64,000 nucleotides of DNA from Allomuricauda sp. CAU 1633 (GCF_017313225.1 NZ_JAFLNE010000004.1:248001-312000), one strand, 5' to 3'; shown: positions 26,922 to 36,003, counted from the stretch's first letter. Notes: generated by a model not told the origin, from the letters alone. Numbers and translations: made by a program.

Positions 26922-28169
26922 TTAAACAGCTTCTTTAGGGTAGCAGCTATAATATTTGATTACGGTAGTGGACAATGCTTTTAAACTGAGTTGATCGGAT
27001 TCTTTGAGCACATCGGTTATCTTCCCATTCTTTTTAAGAATGTTAATGGCTTGTTGTTCTTCACTATAGGCCTTATTTGATATTTCTCCCTGAAATACAA
27101 AATTGGCGGCATCCTCTTCTGAAAGATCGTACATTTGGGCGATTTCCTCTAACTTTTTTTCCATTTTTTGTGAGTCTACCGGGCGTTTTTTTATTTTGAT
27201 GTGCAACAGCTTTCGGTCCAATAACATTTCACACATTTTTGAGAGTACAAAATCAGGATGGGAACGCCAAGATTTCACTGCACCCAAAATGTCCACATCG
27301 TCCAATTGGGCAAAAACTGACAGTACTTCTTTATCGAAAGCGGCGTTACCATTCTTTTTCAGGAAGAAGAGCAAAGACGGGCTTCCTTCCAACTGGTTTC
27401 CTTCAGATAAAATCTTTCGGGCACGCTGCATGATTCGAACCAATATCTGCTCCGCCACCAACCCGGTTTTGTGTAAGTATACTTGCCAGTACATAAACCT
27501 CCGAGCCATCAAGAACTTTTCCACGGCATAAATACCCTTTTCTTCTACTACCAAGTTCCCATTGGTAACATTGAGCATAGAAATAAGCCGTTCGGAATTG
27601 ATGTTTCCCTCGGTTACACCGGCATAAAAACTGTCCCGTTTCAGGTAGTCCATACGATCCATGTCGAGTTGACTGGAAACCAACTGATTCATAAAAGGTT
27701 TTGGGTAGTCCCCTTCAAAAATGGCAATGGCAATATCCAATTGACCATTAAACTCGGTATTGAGTTCCTCCATGAATCTTAAGGAAAGGGATTCGTGGTT
27801 CAAATCCTTCACCACAAAGCCTTCCAGTGCATGGGAAAAGGGACCGTGACCAATATCGTGAAGCAAAATGGCACAAAGCAAACCAGTTTCCTCCTCCTCA
27901 GAAATAGTTACGCCCTTTAATTTTAGAATCTGTATGGCCTTGTCCATAAGATGCATGCTTCCCAGTGCATGATGAAAACGGGTATGGTGCGCTCCCGGAT
28001 ATACCAAATAGGACATTCCCATTTGGGAAATTCGGCGAAGCCGCTGAAAATAGGGATGCCCTATCAGCTTAAAAATAAGTTCATTTGGAGTTCCAATAAA
28101 ACCGTAAATTGGATCGTTAAAAACGTTAAGCTTATTGGTTTTTACCAAGGAAGTTTGTTTTAATGCCAC
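26922..28169 (-). CDS. HD-domain phosphohydrolase (dGTPase-like)
   Basis: 415 residues. HD motifs HTRFHHALGSMHLMDKA and LCAILLHDIGHGPFSHALEG give the metal ligands; PYFQRLRRISQMGMSYLVYPGA is typical of the SAMHD1/YdhJ-like HD family that hydrolyses deoxynucleoside triphosphates or related substrates. No ATG exists near the expected N-terminus: GTG at 28169 or TTG at 28148 (giving M-VKTNKLNVFNDPIYGF, closer to the usual family start) must be used. Divergent from porX with only 15 bases between. Confidence 0.88.
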   Translation of the reverse strand: MALKQTSLVKTNKLNVFNDPIYGFIGTPNELIFKLIGHPYFQRLRRISQMGMSYLVYPGAHHTRFHHALGSMHLMDKAIQILKLKGVTISEEEETGLLCAILLHDIGHGPFSHALEGFVVKDLNHESLSLRFMEELNTEFNGQLDIAIAIFEGDYPKPFMNQLVSSQLDMDRMDYLKRDSFYAGVTEGNINSERLISMLNVTNGNLVVEEKGIYAVEKFLMARRFMYWQVYLHKTGLVAEQILVRIMQRARKILSEGNQLEGSPSLLFFLKKNGNAAFDKEVLSVFAQLDDVDILGAVKSWRSHPDFVLSKMCEMLLDRKLLHIKIKKRPVDSQKMEKKLEEIAQMYDLSEEDAANFVFQGEISNKAYSEEQQAINILKKNGKITDVLKESDQLSLKALSTTVIKYYSCYPKEAV

Positions 28170-28184
28170 AAAGATAACTACTAT

Positions 28185-29729
28185 ATGAACAAGATTACAA
28201 TTCTTTGGGTCGATGATGAAATTGATCTGCTAAAACCGCACATTCTTTTTCTGGAGAGCAAAAATTATAACGTAGTCACTAGCCAAAGTGGGCAAGATGC
28301 TTTGGAGGAGTTACGAAATTCTTTTTTTGATATTGTTTTTTTGGACGAAAATATGCCTGGAATCTCCGGTTTGGAAACTCTCAATGAAATAAAAAAGTTT
28401 GATGCTTCCATTCCCGTGGTCATGATCACCAAAAGCGAAGAGGAATATATTATGGATGAGGCCATTGGTTCCAAAATTGCCGACTACCTGATAAAGCCCG
28501 TAAATCCCAACCAGATATTATTGTCCCTGAAAAAGAGCTTGGATAACTCCCGATTGGTTTCGGAGAAAACGACTTCGAGCTATCAACAAGAATTTCGGAA
28601 AATTGCCATGGACCTATCCATGGTAAACAGCTGTGAAGAATGGACAGAGCTGTATAAAAAGTTGATTTATTGGGAACTGCAATTGGAGGAAATTGAGGAT
28701 TCTGGCATGTTTGAAATTTTGGAATCGCAAAAAGTGGAGGCCAATTCCCAGTTCAGCAAGTTTGTGGATAAGAATTACACCAGTTGGTTTAAGGGTGGTG
28801 ATGCCCCCATTATGTCTCATACCTTATTCAGAAATAAAGTACAACCGGAATTGGAGGGGAACAAAACCTTGTTGGTGGTCATAGACAATCTTCGTTATGA
28901 TCAATGGCTGGCTTTTGAGGAGACCCTTTCCGTGCATTATAAAAAGAAGCAGGAAAGTGCCTATTTCAGTATTCTTCCAACGGCCACACAATACGCCCGG
29001 AATGCCATTTTTTCGGGTTTGATGCCTTTGGATATGGAAAAAAAACACCCAAATTGGTGGAAGAACGATACCGATGATGGCGGAAAAAACCTTTTTGAGT
29101 CTGATTTTTTGGGAGCACAGCTAAAACGCTTGGGCTTAAATCTTAAATGGGAATACCATAAAATCAGTAATCTAAAACAAGGAAAACAACTGGCGCAGAA
29201 TTTCAAGTCGCAAAAGAACAATGACCTAACTGTTGTGGTTTATAATTTTGTGGACATGCTTTCCCATTCCAAAACCGAAATGGAGGTGGTGAAGGAACTA
29301 GCCTCCAATGATAAGGCCTATAGGTCGCTTACCTTGAGTTGGTTTAAGAACTCGCCACTTTTGGAAATCATTCAACAAGCGCAAAGCTTGGGAATGAAAC
29401 TCATCTTGACCACAGATCACGGGACCATCAACGTGAAGCAACCTTCCAAGGTTATTGGAGATCGTGAGACCAGTCTTAACCTCAGGTACAAAACGGGGAA
29501 AAGCCTTACGTATGAGGACAAGGATGTACTCGCCTCGAAAAATCCCCAAGACATCCACTTGCCCAACATCAATCTTAGCAGCAGCTATATTTTTGCCAAG
29601 AACGACCTCTTCTTTGCTTATCCCAATAATTACAATCATTATGTGAGTTATTACCGAAACACCTATCAACATGGCGGGGTATCTTTGGAAGAAATGATTG
29701 TTCCTTTTGTAGTTTTGGAGGCAAAATAA
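28185..29729 (+). CDS. porX: PorX-type response regulator with PglZ phosphatase domain
   Basis: 514 residues. Receiver domain about 1–120: acidic pocket WVDDE, phospho-acceptor Asp54 in FLDENMPG, conserved Thr/Lys in MITKSE. The rest is a helical linker and a PglZ/alkaline-phosphatase-like domain (about 200–510: VVIDNLRYDQWLAFEE, LPTATQYARNAIFSGLMP, LTTDHGTINVKQP). This is the architecture of PorX, which with PorY controls type IX secretion genes in Bacteroidota; recent family work assigns cyclic-oligonucleotide phosphodiesterase activity. PorY is not in the window. Directly followed by tsaE. Confidence 0.94.
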   Translation: MNKITILWVDDEIDLLKPHILFLESKNYNVVTSQSGQDALEELRNSFFDIVFLDENMPGISGLETLNEIKKFDASIPVVMITKSEEEYIMDEAIGSKIADYLIKPVNPNQILLSLKKSLDNSRLVSEKTTSSYQQEFRKIAMDLSMVNSCEEWTELYKKLIYWELQLEEIEDSGMFEILESQKVEANSQFSKFVDKNYTSWFKGGDAPIMSHTLFRNKVQPELEGNKTLLVVIDNLRYDQWLAFEETLSVHYKKKQESAYFSILPTATQYARNAIFSGLMPLDMEKKHPNWWKNDTDDGGKNLFESDFLGAQLKRLGLNLKWEYHKISNLKQGKQLAQNFKSQKNNDLTVVVYNFVDMLSHSKTEMEVVKELASNDKAYRSLTLSWFKNSPLLEIIQQAQSLGMKLILTTDHGTINVKQPSKVIGDRETSLNLRYKTGKSLTYEDKDVLASKNPQDIHLPNINLSSSYIFAKNDLFFAYPNNYNHYVSYYRNTYQHGGVSLEEMIVPFVVLEAK

Positions 29730-29736
29730 ATTCAAC

Positions 29737-30153
29737 TTGAAAAAGACATTTCAACGAAGCGATATTCAAACAGTGGCCAAGGCCATTATTGATGCTAGCC
29801 CCAGCAAGCAACTTTGCTTTTATGGCGAGATGGGTGCTGGAAAAACTACTTTGATCAAAGCATTGGTAAAAGAATTAGGGGCTGTGGACAGTGGAAGCAG
29901 CCCCACTTTTGGTTTGGTAAACGAATACCACGATGTCCAAGGCCAATTATTGGGCTACCATTTTGATTTTTACCGTCTGGAAGACGAAATAGAAGCTTTG
30001 GATATGGGGTTGGAGGATTATTTGAATTCCGATGCTTGGATCTTTATGGAATGGCCCGAAAAAATAAAGTCACTCTTACCTGAGGATATTGTACCCATTT
30101 TCTTGCACTTTGTCGATGAAAACACACGTTCAGTCGAGTTAAATATTCGTTAA
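29737..30153 (+). CDS. tsaE: tRNA t6A synthesis ATPase
   Basis: 138 residues. P-loop GEMGAGKTTLIKAL, switch-like SSPTFGLVNEY, and HFDFYRLEDEIEALDMGLEDYL identify TsaE, which drives the TsaBD complex making N6-threonylcarbamoyladenosine in tRNA. The first ATG lies inside the P-loop, so the start is the TTG at 29737, 7 bases after the porX stop. Cotranscribed with porX. Confidence 0.94.
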   Translation: MKKTFQRSDIQTVAKAIIDASPSKQLCFYGEMGAGKTTLIKALVKELGAVDSGSSPTFGLVNEYHDVQGQLLGYHFDFYRLEDEIEALDMGLEDYLNSDAWIFMEWPEKIKSLLPEDIVPIFLHFVDENTRSVELNIR

Positions 30154-30202
30154 TGGGCATTCCTGCTATCTTCAACTCATTCATCTGCGATATTGTAGCA
30201 AA

Positions 30203-30252
30203 TCGATAAAATGAGTGTTTTAAACGTTAAAATGCAATTTTTGTCGATAAAA
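30203..30252 (+). repeat. Two direct TCGATAAAA repeats upstream of the 44-aa peptide gene
   Basis: TCGATAAAA occurs at 30203–30211 and 30244–30252, each followed within a few bases by GTGT. They are 41 bases apart (about four helical turns) and lie just upstream of the -7 element at 30278. Could be operator sites; function not shown. Confidence 0.35.
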
Positions 30253-30277
30253 CGTAGTGTAGGTTGAAATATTTTCC

Positions 30278-30285
30278 TACATTTG
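30278..30285 (+). promoter_or_regulatory. -7 promoter element of the 44-aa peptide gene
   Basis: TACATTTG fits TAnnTTTG exactly, 42 bases before the ATG at 30328. No TTTG at the proper -33 distance was found. Confidence 0.45.
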
Positions 30286-30327
30286 TGTTGTAGATGAATT
30301 CATTTATTAACCAAAAACTCTTTTACG

Positions 30328-30462
30328 ATGAACACTAAAAAAGTTTTTTTTGGACTACTTGCTGTTGCTTTTTTGGCGATGACTGCGGTTTCAACAGGTA
30401 CTGTTGATATTGACAAAGATCAAACCGTTAGCGTTAAGAAAAAAGACATCGGTAAGATGTAA
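30328..30462 (+). CDS. Small secreted peptide (44 aa)
   Basis: ATG at 30328 opens a 44-codon frame beginning MNTKKVFFGLLAVAFLAM, a clear Sec signal peptide (basic n-region, hydrophobic core, cleavage probably near TAVSTG), leaving a mature part of about 20 residues rich in Lys and Asp (VDIDKDQTVSVKKKDIGKM). It has its own -7 element and a strong terminator right after it, which supports a real, independently expressed gene. I recognise the general style of short flavobacterial peptides ending in KKxDI, but no function. The 396 bases between tsaE and the next long gene are otherwise empty. Confidence 0.7.
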   Translation: MNTKKVFFGLLAVAFLAMTAVSTGTVDIDKDQTVSVKKKDIGKM

Positions 30463-30485
30463 TTAGTCAAAAAGATTATTCTTTT

Positions 30486-30513
30486 AAAACCTCTTCTCGG
30501 AAGGGGTTTTTTT
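30486..30513 (+). terminator. Terminator of the small peptide gene
   Basis: AAACCTCTTC/GAAGGGGTTT form a 10-bp stem (one G·U) with a TCG loop, followed by seven T (30507–30513). Ends 36 bases before the next gene. Confidence 0.88.
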
Positions 30514-30548
30514 ATACAATAAAACCGCGCATCCGTAGTTATACATGT

Positions 30549-31091
30549 ATGCGCAGTAAGAAAAAGATAAGAAAACGTTTTATTCTTGAGGGGCTGATTA
30601 CGTTGCTTATAGTGCTTTCACCCATCATGTTTTATTCGTATAAATATATGCCCAGTGATACCGAATCATTGGACTTTATCATATTTAGCATTGGCACAAA
30701 TGGATTTGCCGATGCCAGGACAGCAGTATGGTTCTATCTCATCAAGTTGATTCCCCTCTTACTATTGGTCATTTGGTTTGTGACCAGTAAACAATGGTGG
30801 TACCATGCCGTATTGATCCCCATATCCATGTACAGCTTTCAATTGTACAGTGCCATATTTGAAAGTTCCCAAGAAGTAGATGAAAATGAAGTGTTCTATG
30901 TAATCGCCGTTACCATGGTAGTGGTGCCCATTGTGTACTTTATACGGGTGAAATTGGTGGACAAGCACGTGCACGGCATTGATTTGGATGCCATGGACAC
31001 CGAACTTCAAATACTAAAGGAAAAAGAAGAGCTGCGTAAAGAGCGTGAGAAACTGGAAGAACGTCAAAAGACCCTTTCAAAAAAAGTGTAA
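30549..31091 (+). CDS. Membrane protein with C-terminal coiled coil, unknown function
   Basis: 180 residues. A basic start (MRSKKKIRKRF), about four membrane helices (14–30, 58–80, 86–103 and 117–135), then a highly charged helix (EKEELRKEREKLEERQKTLSKK) predicted to form a coiled coil. No motif recognised. Lies alone between the peptide terminator and alanine dehydrogenase. Confidence 0.65.
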   Translation: MRSKKKIRKRFILEGLITLLIVLSPIMFYSYKYMPSDTESLDFIIFSIGTNGFADARTAVWFYLIKLIPLLLLVIWFVTSKQWWYHAVLIPISMYSFQLYSAIFESSQEVDENEVFYVIAVTMVVVPIVYFIRVKLVDKHVHGIDLDAMDTELQILKEKEELRKEREKLEERQKTLSKKV

Positions 31092-31138
31092 ATTTGTTTT
31101 CTTACCTTAATGTGGTATGATGAACTGATTTACTACTT

Positions 31139-32338
31139 ATGAACCAACCGTCATCCCCTTTCAGCAAACAACAACTTTTACCCCAGGAAGAAACCTTGGA
31201 GGTTCTAAAACAAAAGGGCGAACTCTTTATAGGTATTCCCAAGGAAAACCAATATCAAGAAAAGCGGATATGCTTAACCCCGGATGCTGTCAATGCCATT
31301 ACGGCACATGGGCATAGGGTTTTGATTGAGTCAGGTGCCGGGGACGGCGCCAATTTTTCTGATATCGACTATACCAATGCCGGTGCTGAGATCACAAGGG
31401 ATGTCAAGAAAGTTTTCTCTTGTTCCATCATTCTAAAAGTGGAGCCTCCTACCCTTTCTGAAATAGATCTGCTCAACCCGCAGACCATTGTTATTTCTGC
31501 CTTACAAATCAAGACACAAAGCAAGGAATATTTTGAAACTATGGCCAAAAAAAGACTGACGGCCATTGCTTTTGAATACATTCGGGATGAAGACGGCAAC
31601 TATCCTGCGGTACGGTCCTTGAGTGAAATTGCCGGAATTTCCTCTATCCTAATCGCATCTGAATTGATGGCCACCACCAGCAAAGGAAATGGATTGATGT
31701 TCGGTAACATCAGTGGCGTGCCGCCGGTGGAAGTGGTGATCATTGGTGCAGGAACCGTTGGAGAATTTGCGGCCCGGTCAGCTTTGGGGCTGGGTGCCAA
31801 TATTAAAGTTTTTGATAATTCCATCAGTAAGTTAAGACACATACAGACTAATCTTAACCGCACGGTGTATACCTCTACCATTCAACCTAAAAATCTTATC
31901 AAAGCTTTAAAGCGGTGCGATGTGGCCATAGGCGCCACCCGTGGCAAGGATCGTTCGCCGGTTGTGGTCTCCAGTTCCATGGTAGAAAACATGAAAAAGG
32001 GAGCGGTAATCATAGATGTGAGCATTGATATGGGAGGTTGTTTTGAGACTTCGGAATTGACTACCCACAACAAACCCACAATTGATAAGTTTGGGGTTAT
32101 CCATTACGGCGTGCCCAACATTCCCTCCAGATATCCCAGAACGTCTTCAATTTCCATCAGCAATATATTTACACCCTATCTCTTAAAAATTGGAGAGGAT
32201 GGAGGCCTGGAACATTCCCTTCGCTTTGATAAAGGTCTACGAAATGGGCTGTACATGTACCACGGCATTTTGACCAATAAATCGGTTGGGGACTGGTTTG
32301 GACTGAATTACAACGATATTAATTTTCTTATTTTTTAA
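31139..32338 (+). CDS. ald: Alanine dehydrogenase
   Basis: 399 residues. Catalytic region GIPKENQYQEKRICLTPDAV and the substrate Lys/His positions near the N-terminus, Rossmann motif VVIIGAGTVGEFAARSALGLGA (about residue 197), then VIIDVSIDMGGCFETS and HYGVPNIPSRYPRTSS. NAD-dependent reversible deamination of alanine to pyruvate. The C-terminal part (about 350–399) is longer than in typical Ald and is characteristic of the Bacteroidota subgroup. Followed 4 bases later by a small membrane protein gene. Confidence 0.9.
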   Translation: MNQPSSPFSKQQLLPQEETLEVLKQKGELFIGIPKENQYQEKRICLTPDAVNAITAHGHRVLIESGAGDGANFSDIDYTNAGAEITRDVKKVFSCSIILKVEPPTLSEIDLLNPQTIVISALQIKTQSKEYFETMAKKRLTAIAFEYIRDEDGNYPAVRSLSEIAGISSILIASELMATTSKGNGLMFGNISGVPPVEVVIIGAGTVGEFAARSALGLGANIKVFDNSISKLRHIQTNLNRTVYTSTIQPKNLIKALKRCDVAIGATRGKDRSPVVVSSSMVENMKKGAVIIDVSIDMGGCFETSELTTHNKPTIDKFGVIHYGVPNIPSRYPRTSSISISNIFTPYLLKIGEDGGLEHSLRFDKGLRNGLYMYHGILTNKSVGDWFGLNYNDINFLIF

Positions 32339-32342
32339 TTGA

Positions 32343-32702
32343 ATGGCTTTTTTACGGCGTTTGGGATGGTACTTGGTAGGGCTGTCCATTGGGATAGTTT
32401 TTTTGGTGTTTTTCCTGAAGAAAAAATCAGGTGAAGAAGGGATAGACTTCTGCTACTTTCCCAATTGCAGGGTATTAAAGGACATGCGATCTAAACCATT
32501 AACCTTTGGTGAAGCGTTGCCCGAAAAGTATAGAGATACCCTGTTGATTCAATCTTTTTTAACCGATGGTGATGTGGATTTTGGGAAAAGTGATACCAAG
32601 TCTGAGCCGTGCAAAACCTATTTTGTTGAAAAAGAGGCCCAAGTTCTAAAGATAAAAAGCTGTCCAGATAAAATTATTGCTGAAGAGGTAGAGGTTGATT
32701 AA
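32343..32702 (+). CDS. Small membrane-anchored protein, possibly DUF4258
   Basis: 119 residues with one N-terminal membrane helix (about 8–25) and a soluble domain containing four Cys (FCYFPNCRVLKDM, EPCKTYF, KSCPDK). It resembles flavobacterial proteins labelled DUF4258 from memory; not verified. Follows ald at 4 bases, so likely cotranscribed. The stop overlaps the convergent proline dehydrogenase stop by four bases. Confidence 0.65.
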   Translation: MAFLRRLGWYLVGLSIGIVFLVFFLKKKSGEEGIDFCYFPNCRVLKDMRSKPLTFGEALPEKYRDTLLIQSFLTDGDVDFGKSDTKSEPCKTYFVEKEAQVLKIKSCPDKIIAEEVEVD

Positions 32703-33871
32703 GAATCCAACTTCCTCCTTTTTCGTTCTTTTTGCAACAAAGCCAATTCCCTGGAAGTTTGCCCGGCCACCGAGGTATTTTCCTCTGCCCTTCGTATTAA
32801 ATAGGGCATTACATCCCGAACTGGACCATAGGGCACATACTTCACCGCATTGTAGCCCTGAGCTGCTAGATTAAAAGTGATATGATCACTCATTCCAAAA
32901 AGTTGACCAAACCAAACATTCTCATCTGAAGGGTTTAGATTTCTTTCCTTCATATGAGTAATCAACTTGAAGGTACTTTCCTCATTGTGGGTACCAGCAA
33001 ATATGGTGATGTCTTCTAAATGCTCCATGATATAGGCTATGGCCGCATTAAAATTCTCATCGGTTTCCTGCTTGGACCTGCATATGGGACTGGTATACCC
33101 TTTTTCTTGAGCCCTTTCATTTTCTTTTTCCATATAGGCACCACGAACCACTTTAGCGCCAACCTTAAAGTTTTCGTCTCTGGCAATTTTGTGGATTTCC
33201 TTCAAATAGTCCATTCGGTCCCAACGGTACATCTGAAAGGTGTTGAACACAATGGTCTTCTCTTTATTGTATTTGCGCATCATGACCAAGGCCAAATCAT
33301 CAGCGGAATCCTGCATCCAACTTTCTTCTGCATCAATGAGCAATGCCACCTCAAGATCATGGGCCTTTTTGCAGACTTTCTCATATCGATTGATGATACG
33401 GCCCCATTCTGCTGATTCACTCTCGGTCAGTTTTGTACCAGCACTCACTTTTTCATAAAGCTTGAACCGTCCAAAACCACTGGGCTTGAACACAGCAAAA
33501 GGTATGGCATCTTTTTCCTTGACAAAATCTAGGATTTCCAAAGTCTTCTCCAAGGCAAAATCAAACTGGTTATCCACTTCCTTTCCCTCTGCTGAATAAT
33601 CCAAAATGGAAAACACCCCTTTTTCATACATTTTGTCAATGACAGGGAGACAGTCCTTTTCGCTAACTCCCCCACAAAAATGATCAAAGACGGTTGCCCT
33701 AATCAATCCTTCAACAGGAAGGTGTGCCTTAATGGCAAAATTTGTCACTGCGGTGCCAATGCGAACCAAAGGTTCATTGGCAATCATCTTAAACAAAAAA
33801 TAGGCGCGCTCCAATTGGGAGTCGGTTTTTAGCTCAAATGCTATTGCAGTATTCTCAAAATTTGGTTGCAT
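32699..33871 (-). CDS. putA: Proline dehydrogenase
   Basis: 390 residues, monofunctional FAD-dependent proline oxidation to P5C. The barrel motifs of the PutA family are visible: VFKPSGFGRFKLYEKVS, VALLIDAEESWMQD, FNTFQMYRWDRMDYL, GAKVVRGAYMEKENERA, FAGTHNEES, FGQLFGMSDHITFNL and YVPYGPVRDVMPYLIRRAEENT. The P5C dehydrogenase domain is absent, as usual in Bacteroidota. Monocistronic, convergent with the ald unit. Confidence 0.94.
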   Translation of the reverse strand: MQPNFENTAIAFELKTDSQLERAYFLFKMIANEPLVRIGTAVTNFAIKAHLPVEGLIRATVFDHFCGGVSEKDCLPVIDKMYEKGVFSILDYSAEGKEVDNQFDFALEKTLEILDFVKEKDAIPFAVFKPSGFGRFKLYEKVSAGTKLTESESAEWGRIINRYEKVCKKAHDLEVALLIDAEESWMQDSADDLALVMMRKYNKEKTIVFNTFQMYRWDRMDYLKEIHKIARDENFKVGAKVVRGAYMEKENERAQEKGYTSPICRSKQETDENFNAAIAYIMEHLEDITIFAGTHNEESTFKLITHMKERNLNPSDENVWFGQLFGMSDHITFNLAAQGYNAVKYVPYGPVRDVMPYLIRRAEENTSVAGQTSRELALLQKERKRRKLDS

Positions 33872-33893
33872 TATTAGAAATCCATTAAAGATC

Positions 33894-33901
33894 CAAATAT
33901 A
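33894..33901 (-). promoter_or_regulatory. -7 promoter element of proline dehydrogenase
   Basis: TATATTTG on the minus strand, 22 bases before the start codon at 33871. Fits TAnnTTTG; -33 not obvious. Confidence 0.45.
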
Positions 33902-33962
33902 AGTACGTATTCCATATCCATTTCTATAAAAATAATCTTTATTTAGCGGTGTAATTGGAATT

Positions 33963-35021
33963 ATGGAGTCGATAATATCACAATCCTACGAGGTACATTT
34001 TGGAGAGTTGGCCAAAGCTGCTCTAAAACAGCATATTGCAAAAAGCGGCTATTCCAAGGTGTTTGTCCTGGTAGATGAAAATACCAAAAAATACTGCCTC
34101 CCATTTTTCAAAAAAGAAATCATGGCCCATCCCATCGATTCCGTTTTTGAGATTGCATCTGGGGAGGAAAATAAAAACATAAGTACCTGCACCAAGGTTT
34201 GGGAAATGCTTTCCAATTTTGATGGAGACCGCAAGAGCCTTTTAATCAACCTTGGCGGTGGAGTGCTTACCGATTTGGGCGGATTTGTGGCCTCAACCTT
34301 TAAAAGAGGCATAGATTTTATCAATATACCCACTACCCTACTTTCTATTGTAGACGCTTCGGTAGGTGGTAAGACCGGGGTGGACTTGGGCGTTTTGAAA
34401 AACCAAATCGGGGTCATCAATCAACCTGTAATGGTATTGGTATTTACCGAGTTCTTAAAGACCTTGGAGCCAAGACAACGCGTAAGTGGTTATGCAGAAA
34501 TGTTGAAGCATGGGCTTATTTCGGACATGGAATATTGGAATCAATTAAAGGAAACTAGCAGTTTTACCGAACCTGACAGCATCCAAAAATCCATAGCCAT
34601 TAAAAACAAGGTGGTTCTCCAAGACCCTACGGAAAAAGGATTGCGTAAGATTTTAAACTTTGGTCATACCTTGGGCCATGCCATAGAATCCTATTGTCTG
34701 GAAAACCCAGAGAAAAAAACACTGCTCCATGGCGAGGCCATTGCCGTGGGTATGATTTTGGAGGGATATCTTTCGCACGAGCTAAAGGGACTTTCCAAAC
34801 TTTCTTTGGATGAGATAAAAACCACCTTCTTACAATATTTTGAAGCTGTACATTTTAGTGACGATGATGTGGACGCTATTTTAAAACTGCTCAAGTTTGA
34901 TAAGAAAAACACACATGGCGATGTTAATTTTGTATTGCTACAATCCATTGGGGAAGCGGTTTCCGATATAAAGGTTCCAGAGGAACTTTTCCAAAAAGCA
35001 TTTGCATACTACAGGGAATAA
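33963..35021 (+). CDS. aroB: 3-dehydroquinate synthase
   Basis: 352 residues; converts DAHP to 3-dehydroquinate in the shikimate pathway, NAD and Zn dependent. NLGGGVLTDLGGFVASTFKRGIDFINIPTTLLSIVDASVGGKTGVD is spanned by the conserved glycine-rich and Lys motifs, and Zn ligands lie in YAEMLKHGLI, FGHTLGHAIES and LHGEAIAVGM. Length normal. No other aro gene nearby. Confidence 0.96.
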   Translation: MESIISQSYEVHFGELAKAALKQHIAKSGYSKVFVLVDENTKKYCLPFFKKEIMAHPIDSVFEIASGEENKNISTCTKVWEMLSNFDGDRKSLLINLGGGVLTDLGGFVASTFKRGIDFINIPTTLLSIVDASVGGKTGVDLGVLKNQIGVINQPVMVLVFTEFLKTLEPRQRVSGYAEMLKHGLISDMEYWNQLKETSSFTEPDSIQKSIAIKNKVVLQDPTEKGLRKILNFGHTLGHAIESYCLENPEKKTLLHGEAIAVGMILEGYLSHELKGLSKLSLDEIKTTFLQYFEAVHFSDDDVDAILKLLKFDKKNTHGDVNFVLLQSIGEAVSDIKVPEELFQKAFAYYRE

Positions 35022-35116
35022 GCACTTCGTATACTAATTTTTTACGTTTACAACTCTTTGAACAACACCTGTTTAAAAAGTTATAGTTTCAGGATAGGAA
35101 TTTAAACCTAGCCATT

Positions 35117-35461
35117 ATGAAACGTATTTTGATTGACTACAAAAAGCTGGACCATAGTGTCGCAGCCATTTTAATCGATTCATACCCAGATGGGTATGGC
35201 GATGATGACATCATCACCCTTAAAAAGCCCAGTGGTGAAATTGTTGAGGCCGTTGAAGTAAAAACGGAAGACACCATTTATTTGGTGAAAATCAGCAAGA
35301 GCCTTTCCAATTTCATTGCCAATTTTGAGGAAACCATCGAAAGGGAGTTGGACAAAGATCTTGAAAAAGAAGCTGTGTTGGATGCAGATGAACCTTCCTT
35401 CAACGACTCAGATTTTGAAGCCGATACCGATGCTGACCTAGAAAACGAAAGCCTATACTAG
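35117..35461 (+). CDS. Acidic conserved hypothetical protein
   Basis: 114 residues. An N-terminal compact region (MKRILIDYKKLDHSVAAI, VEAVEVKTEDTIYLVKIS) and a strongly acidic C-terminal third (rich in Asp/Glu from about residue 70). No motif recognised and no signal peptide; cytosolic. Codon usage looks like its neighbours. Follows aroB by 95 bases, without a clear promoter. Confidence 0.65.
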   Translation: MKRILIDYKKLDHSVAAILIDSYPDGYGDDDIITLKKPSGEIVEAVEVKTEDTIYLVKISKSLSNFIANFEETIERELDKDLEKEAVLDADEPSFNDSDFEADTDADLENESLY

Positions 35462-35470
35462 AAAACTACG

Positions 35471-35986
35471 CTACAAATACTTTTTGCGGATAATTTTTAA
35501 GTGGTGGGCTTGGTGACCGGAGATGATGAATCCCATGGCCCTAACACTCATTTGGGAGCCACTGGCCATCCCAATCCGTTTCAACACTTCTTCATCAAAG
35601 GAATTATACAGGCACAAAGTCGATTCCCGAATGGCCTTGTATTCCTGTAACAAATCATCCTTTGTCCTAGCAGAGGCATTGGACTCAGGTACATATTCAT
35701 CCTGATCAAAACCAGGAAAAGGCGTTTTGTCATTTCTGGCAAAGCACAATGCCCTATATTGAAAAACCCGTTCGGCATCCATAATATGTAAAAGCACCTC
35801 GGCCAAGGTCCACTTGCCTTCGCCATAGGCATACCCTAACTTACTTTCTGGAACTCCTTCCAAAAGCGTTGTGAACTCATCCCTACCTCTGTTTAATTCT
35901 TGGATTAGGTCTACGTCGTCCAAGGCCAACAAATACGTCTGGTAAAAGGGATTGTATTCAGAAGACGGTAGTTCTGAACGCAACAT
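35471..35986 (-). CDS. DinB family protein
   Basis: 171 residues, four-helix DinB/YfiT-like fold. Metal-triad His in VLLHIMDAERVF and SGHQAHHLKIIRKKYL at the C-terminus; the Trp in EGKWTLAEVLLH is typical of DinB_2. Possibly a thiol-dependent transferase, unproven. Lies 17 bases downstream of the Lrp-type regulator in the same direction and may be cotranscribed. Confidence 0.85.
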   Translation of the reverse strand: MLRSELPSSEYNPFYQTYLLALDDVDLIQELNRGRDEFTTLLEGVPESKLGYAYGEGKWTLAEVLLHIMDAERVFQYRALCFARNDKTPFPGFDQDEYVPESNASARTKDDLLQEYKAIRESTLCLYNSFDEEVLKRIGMASGSQMSVRAMGFIISGHQAHHLKIIRKKYL

Positions 35987-36003
35987 GTCCTATAAAATTA
36001 AGA

